The position numbers and the translations under genes were made by a program. From the NCBI GenBank assembly GCA_003667245.1, contig RCNN01000064.1, forward strand, positions 1 through 64,000: a stretch of 64,000 nt of DNA, read 5' to 3'. Origin of the DNA: Heterostelium multicystogenum. Taxonomy: Eukaryota; Evosea; Eumycetozoa; Acytosteliales; Acytosteliaceae. The notes under the pieces are model-generated. The model worked only from the letters and a program-made list of their open reading frames with translations. It was not told the origin of the DNA and ran no database searches. Below, piece by piece: positions 58,532 through 64,000 of the stretch; the first letter of the stretch is position 1; each line of letters starts with the position of its first letter.

Positions 58532-60200
58532 ATGACACAGCCAATGGTACAAGATTTAAGTAATGTTGCTGAAGCTGCCAATCAATACAAATAGAGATGT
58601 TGCAAAGGTAAAGCTAAACTTACTCTTCTAAATTATAAAGTGATTGAATATAATATTAATTAAAATTTGATATTTGATATTTTAGAGAAACTTGAATGAA
58701 GCTATTGATAATTTGTTGGTTGTTGAAAAACAATGTAGACAGGTTGAAGATGCAACTTCAACTTCAAAGATCGCTGTAGAAATCATTTAAATTATGCTAC
58801 GAAGCAAAGAAACTAGATCTTGTAAATGAAAAATTAGTATTACTTTCAAAGAGAAGAGGTCAATCAAGAGCTGTATGTTTTAATCTATTCTAAACAATCA
58901 AGCAATTTTCGACTAATATTGTAAATGGTTGATTGTAATTTTTACAGGCAATTAGAGCAATTGTACAAGAAGCAATGTTATATGTTGATGAAATTAAAGA
59001 TATGAAATTGAAATTGGAATTGATTGATACCCTTTTAGAACTATTACAGATGGAAAAGGTATGCTGATTAGATATTCCTTGATTTGAATTGAAAAATTGA
59101 TGCTAAACTCCGGTCCACTTTTGTAATAATAATAATTATTATTATGATGATACTAGATTTTCGTTGAAAATGAAAGAGCAAAGATTGACTAGAACACTCT
59201 CAAAGATTAAAGAGGACGAAGGTAACATTGCAGATGCAGCTAAGATATTGCAGGATCTTCAGGTTGAAACCTATGGTTCAATGGAGAAGCGTGAAAAGAT
59301 CCAATTCTTTATTGAGCAAATGAGACTCTGTATGAACAACAAGGATTTCATTCGTGCACAACTCATTGCCAACAAGGTCAACAGAAAGACATTGGCTGAG
59401 GAGGAGTCACACGACTTGAAGGTTGAGTTCTACAAGCAGTTGATCCGTTATTACACTCACGAAACAAACTACTTGGAGATTACTCGTTGCTACCTCCAAA
59501 TCTACGACACTCCATACATCCAAAAGGACGTCGAGCAAATGAATGCTGCACTCAAATTGGCCTGCGTCAACATCGTCTTGACTCCAATGGGTAGTGAGCA
59601 AAACGATCTCCTCAACCGTATTTCTCGACTACAAGCCACTCAATAACTTGCCAGTATACAAGGACTTGCTCACCCGTTTCAAAAACCATTGAACTCATCA
59701 GATGGGTCAACTTTGAAGGAGTATTCAAGCCAGAGTTGTCCACACAGTCCCATCTTCAACACTGAGAAAGACTGTTGGAACGATTTGCGTAGCCCGTGTC
59801 GTCGAGCATAACATTCATGTAATTTCAACCTACTACAAGAGAATTTCAACAAAGAACTTGCTGAATTATTGGACTTAACATTAGATGTAAGTGTGAACCA
59901 AAACTCTACTGTTGTCATCTAATTAACTATATCGATGTACTAATCATATTTCTAAACAAATAGGAAATCAAGTTCATTTCCGACTTGGTTTCAAATAAGA
60001 CTATTTTCGCTAGAATCGACAGACCAGCTGGTGCGCAACTTTGTACCACCAAAGGACTCAAGCACAATTTTGAATGGTTGGGCATCCGATATCTCTTTCT
60101 CTATTAGATTTAGTTGAAAAGACCAATCATTTAATTCAAAGAGAGTTTATGATTCACAAAGTTATTTAAACAATCTAACCAAACCTATACCTTAAGCATA
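58532..60200 (+). CDS. psmD12: 26S proteasome lid subunit Rpn5 (PSMD12)
   Basis: PCI-domain subunit of the 19S regulatory particle lid. Exon 1 starts at the ATG 58532 (MTQPMVQDLSNVAEAANQY). Later exons give NLNEAIDNLLVVEKQCRQVEDATSTSKI, CYEAKKLDLVNEKLVLLSKRRGQ, then the best-conserved block, [42 protein letters not shown] (from about 59170). This continues with EQMRLCMNNKDFIRAQLIANKVN and YDTPYIQKDVEQMN. The C-terminal PCI part follows: YKDLLTRFK, IELIRWVNF, then after an intron EIKFISDLVSNKTIFARIDRPAG, and LVEKTNHLIQREFMIHK. Breaks occur near 58560, 58787, 59625, 59670, 59760-59870, 60030 and 60080. Their density matches the formin region. The subunit is essential in eukaryotes, which argues that these are sequence errors. 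Confidence 0.9.
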
Positions 60201-62068
60201 GAACAGGAAATTATGAATAATAACCAAATTATATTGTACTAATCAACTACTAGATCTCATTCTCAAATAAAATATTAATGATAAACAAAAAAAAAACAAA
60301 AAAAAGCAAAACAATGGAAGTGTCTGTCTAATCAAGATATCAAATCTGATGATTGATCAATATCTTTCGAGTTGTTGTTTGTTCAGTGAGTGAAGTCGTC
60401 AATACCCATCAAACATGGATTCTCGCTGACCCGACTCCTTAAATGGTCAGATCCAAGGAAAAACAGAGGCAAAAAACAAAATAAAAAATAAAAAAAAGAT
60501 TGCGATAAACAACGAGTCTGGTGGGGTCTACCAGAGATAGCAATCAAGGGTGTTGTTGGATTTTTCAAAAACTAGTTAAACCAACTTCAACCACAAATGA
60601 GATGTTCTTGGTGTAGGGCGTGGTGGTGGTTTTGATGCGGATCATCTTGGAACAATAAAAAAATAAATTATTTAATGAATTGAATGAAATGAATAACAAC
60701 CAACAAAAAGACGAATATCATTTTTTTGGTCCACTTTATTAAAAAAATAATAAATATTATCACCTGATTAATATATAACAATAATACTAATAATACTATC
60801 AATAATTAAATATAATATAATCAATTAATTAATAATCAATATAAGCAATAGCAAACTTATCATAAGTTATAAATAGAATAGAGTAGCTTTTATATTATAA
60901 ATATATATTTGTGTAGGCATGTATCATTATTTTTATACTATTATTTAAAAATATCATCTATGTTTTGGTTTATGTATATTGTTATTATTTGAATAAACTT
61001 GGTTCAATATTTGTCAAATATTCTAAATGTAAGTCAAGACTCTGGGCAACAACTCCTTGAGAGTGCACAGTGATGTTCACAGCTTACACACACATAAAGA
61101 AATATATGTTAATAATAGATATCCAAAGAAAATAAGATGATCAACTTGATTTCATTTGGAAAGCGGATCTAGATTGCAGAAATTCATGATACACACAATA
61201 CATTATTGTAAAAGAAAGATTTACAATATTTATATCGAAATACTTTTATAGTATAATATCACAAACAATCAAAATAGATTCTAATGTACAATATTAATAT
61301 TAATTTGTATGTTGTTTCTCTATCTATTCATTTTTAATCTGGCAGTCTATCTGTCTGACTTTTGCTTATATATTGTAAAAATGGTGTATTGTGTATTTAT
61401 TTTATAAATTCTATATGTACCCCCATTATTGATCATCACAACATAAGCAATCGTCTTACTCTTGCTTGTAGACAGCCAACGAACACTACCACTCTTTTGT
61501 TGTTATGTTGTGATTTCAAATATTATGTACTGATCCCTATGCAATTTTTGATTGACAACCTCACATGGAGGGGTGCCAATTTAATGAATAAACGAGCGAG
61601 CGAGTGAGTGCACATGAACATGTTCTCATCACCCAGCTCACAAGAGCGAGAATGATGATGAAAAGATTCATTCTATTCTAAATTATTATTATTATTATCC
61701 ACATCTTCATCTAATATATAATTCAGCAATATAACAAATAAAATTTGTTGGTATAATATCATATAACAATCCACTCACATACAACTTTATATTGTAATAC
61801 TACAGGTATATAGTATAACAATAATAGCAACATAATAATAGTAATAATAATAGTAATTAATAAATAAATGATTTGTTCAAAATATATACAAGAAAAAACA
61901 TCACTTCTTACTAATTCTACAGCAATCTACTACATGACATTGACATGCTACAAAATTGTTGTTGAGAAGCCAGTCTACTACTGTTGATGCATGTAGTTGA
62001 CTACCCTATATACGATATTAATGAACACCTATCCAACTATCCATCCATCTATCTGTCTATCCATCCAA

Positions 62069-62079
62069 CCCACCCACAC
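62069..62079 (-). promoter_or_regulatory. Possible G-box-like element upstream of glycogen phosphorylase
   Basis: CCCACCCACAC reads GTGTGGGTGGG on the minus strand, close to the GT-rich G-box recognised by GBF in dictyostelid development. It lies about 1.4 kb upstream of the ATG. A weaker CACCCAC copy is at about 62567-62573. Short motif, limited support. Confidence 0.3.
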
Positions 62080-63289
62080 TACAAAACCATATCTATTTCC
62101 CTATATATAAATTATCAAAGCTAAGAGATTAATAGATGTTTTTGTTCTTGTGGTTGTTGTTGTCATGTATTGAGTGTTTTGGCTTACATTAATTATCTAT
62201 CTGTGATTGTTTTATTTTATAATTTATTAATTATAATTATTAATTATTATTATTATTATTATTATTGCTGCGGTGCTTTGTTGTTGTTGTTTGTTTATTG
62301 TTATAGTAAGTAGTATTGTCTTGTCTTGTCTTGTCTACTGTCCGTTCAATATTAAATCATATTTATAAATTATCTTTTTTTCGATCTTTTGTTTGTTTAT
62401 AATACTGATTGACCAAAACAATAACCATCATCATCATCATTATTATTAGTATCTTTACTACTACAATTGTTTTAAATTACTTTAGGTATGTCTTTTTAAT
62501 TATAATCATTTTAAAATCATGATTTCTAAAGTTGTTTCAAATATCTATCTACCTGTCTGTTTGTATCACCCACTTATCATCTGTTTGTCCTCTTCTTACA
62601 ATACAATCGACCAAATCAAATATACCTCCTAATGTAATTTCATATCTGTATTTTGAACTCATTTCAATTCATACATACACACACCACTGATATCAGGAGT
62701 AAGAAAAGACAATCTAGAATAATATTATAATTATTTAAATATCTCCTCATCCATCTAATCAGTCCACCTTTCCAACTTTTAAAAATTGAATCCAAAAAAA
62801 AAAACATTGTTAATATTACTACAACCAGTCTGCCACTTTACTTGCTTTAAAAATACAAGCACCAGAAGAACATACAACATCAACAACATCTAACAATAAC
62901 AACAATCAAATTATTTACTGATTGATGAATTGAGGATGGATGATTTGATTTGGAAAATAAATAATGACAAATTACAAATCTTTAAAAATTCAATACTTAA
63001 TATCAATCCACCTTAATATAGTATCCTGATGATTATCACAAGATTAATCAAGGATTAATTCATGTTATTGATTGTTGTGGTGGTGTCAAATACTACTTTA
63101 CAGTTGCTTTGTTTTCCCTCTGTTTGCTATGCGCACATTCATTTACAAATTACTGACTCTTACCCTAACTTTTTCACATCATTTTAGGTACCATCAAAAT
63201 TACTAATAACAATAATAACAATAATTATTATTTATCGATAATATTTTTTCAATTGAATCGATACATTTAAAATATTCATATATATTATT

Positions 63290-63319
63290 AAAACAATCCA
63301 AAACAATCCAAAACAATCA
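63290..63319. repeat. Tandem repeat, 10-nt unit AAAACAATCC
   Basis: Three direct copies (the third with one change) about 175 bases upstream of the glycogen phosphorylase start codon. Confidence 0.75.
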
Positions 63320-63492
63320 ACAATTGTTTAAAAAACAAACAACAACATATTTATAAATATACTTGTTGTTGTCAATTGTCAGTCCACATTCATTTCATTT
63401 TGTTACATTATCACCAAAACTATAATATTATAATATTATTAGTATTAGCTAAAAATAACTAACTGTTATCTATTTCAATCAAAATTAAAAAG

Positions 63493-64000
63493 ATGATGTC
63501 GATTCCATTTAAACATACAGCCAGAACAACAACTGGTGTTATTCCACCCACTGAAAAGAAAAAGGGAAGCAAATTGTTTGCCCTTAAAACTGACTTTTTG
63601 AAAAATGGTAGGTTCCGCATCACAGCAAAGTGGGCAATCAGACAGACTCAGCATTATCACTAACACATACCATCGATTGATCAATAGACGAGGATTCAAT
63701 TCAAAAAGGTATTTTAGATCATGTTGAATATACTTTAGCAAGAACCAAATATAATTTTGATTCCTTCTCTGCCTATCAAGGATCTGCTTACAGTGTGAGA
63801 GATCGTTTGATTGAGAGATGGAATGAAACTCAACAATATTACACAGAGAAGGACCCAAAGCGTGTCTACTACTTGTCTATGGAGTTCCTCATGGGTAGAA
63901 CTCTTCAAAATGCAATTTACAATATGGGACTCAGTGATGAGTATCACAATGCTCTCTTGGAACTTGGTTTCGAATTGGAGGACCTCTATGAGGAGGAGAA
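63493..64000 (+). CDS. Glycogen phosphorylase, 5' part
   Basis: Releases glucose-1-phosphate from glycogen; cytosolic, pyridoxal-phosphate dependent. Exon 1 is 63493-63607, starting [19 protein letters not shown], and the intron is 63608-63687 with clean GT...AG borders. Exon 2 begins in phase with [25 protein letters not shown]. It continues through [49 protein letters not shown], the highly conserved N-terminal block of phosphorylases, and runs open off the window at 64000. The catalytic and PLP-binding parts are beyond the edge. Dictyostelids have two forms with different developmental regulation; the fragment does not let me choose between them. A 3.3 kb gene-free region precedes it. Confidence 0.95.

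Larger units (their letters stand above)
60201..63492. other. Long gene-free region upstream of glycogen phosphorylase
   Basis: About 3.3 kb of A+T-rich DNA without a coding exon that I can support. Patches of mixed composition lie at 60380-60660, 61030-61090 and 61555-61660. The last includes GAGCGAGCGAGTGAGTGC and part of an 81-codon open frame (61362-61607) with no recognisable features. Short tandem arrays are frequent toward the right end. Confidence 0.5.

Noticed and set aside
61362..61607. 81-codon open frame with a G+C-richer end
   Set aside because: No recognisable domain; the hydrophobic run resembles chance A+T-rich coding. Kept only as a note on composition.

Overview
The window looks like nuclear DNA from a dictyostelid social amoeba. 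Intergenic DNA is extremely A+T-rich. Proteins carry long Asn, Gln, Ser, Thr and Asp/Glu runs, and introns are short (about 50-85 nt) with GTAAGT/GTATGT donors. Two receptors have the LRR / IPT-TIG / EGF / ComC architecture typical of this group. Codon use in the conserved genes (many GTC, CTC, GAG codons) is less A+T-extreme than I would expect for Dictyostelium discoideum, so a Polysphondylium/Heterostelium- or Cavenderia-like species is my inference. I see no rRNA, tRNA, CRISPR array or intact transposon.

Layout. 0-6.3 kb, plus strand: a Gln/Pro-rich protein with a GLTSCR1/BICRA-type motif, then a coiled-coil protein. 6.3-11.0 kb, minus: TSG101 (ESCRT-I) and a formin. 11-13.8 kb is gene-poor. 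13.8-16.6 kb, plus: a bZIP transcription factor and a small hypothetical gene. 16.8-18.2 kb, minus: fumarylacetoacetase. 19.2-25.3 kb, plus: the first ComC-like receptor and an F-box protein. 25.4-26.2 kb, minus: a secretory-pathway cyclophilin. 26.2-28.6 kb: A+T-rich DNA with a small membrane protein gene and two patches of higher G+C that no gene explains. 28.6-40.9 kb, all minus: a coiled-coil/Cys-cluster protein, a highly charged nuclear protein, APC13, the second ComC-like receptor, CTF8 and a TMEM53-like hydrolase. 42-50.6 kb, plus: 3-hydroxyisobutyryl-CoA hydrolase, a RhoGAP-like coiled-coil protein and a nucleotide-sugar transporter. 50.6-54.2 kb: empty. 54.2-60.2 kb: UDP-glucose pyrophosphorylase, a small secreted Cys-rich protein, an RluA-family pseudouridine synthase (minus) and proteasome subunit Rpn5. 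60.2-63.5 kb: empty. At the right edge is the 5' end of glycogen phosphorylase.

Genes that share processes: UDP-glucose pyrophosphorylase, glycogen phosphorylase and the sugar-nucleotide transporter serve carbohydrate metabolism. Fumarylacetoacetase and HIBCH serve tyrosine and valine breakdown. APC13 and CTF8 serve the cell cycle and chromosome cohesion. Rpn5 and the F-box protein serve protein turnover. The formin and the RhoGAP-like protein point to actin control.

Most of the longer conserved genes are interrupted by single-base frame breaks, mostly in or beside short homopolymers. Essential single-copy genes such as Rpn5 are affected as well, so sequencing/assembly error is more likely than mass gene decay. 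Four genes (cyclophilin, APC13, CTF8, TMEM53-like) can be spliced by eye into clean reading frames.
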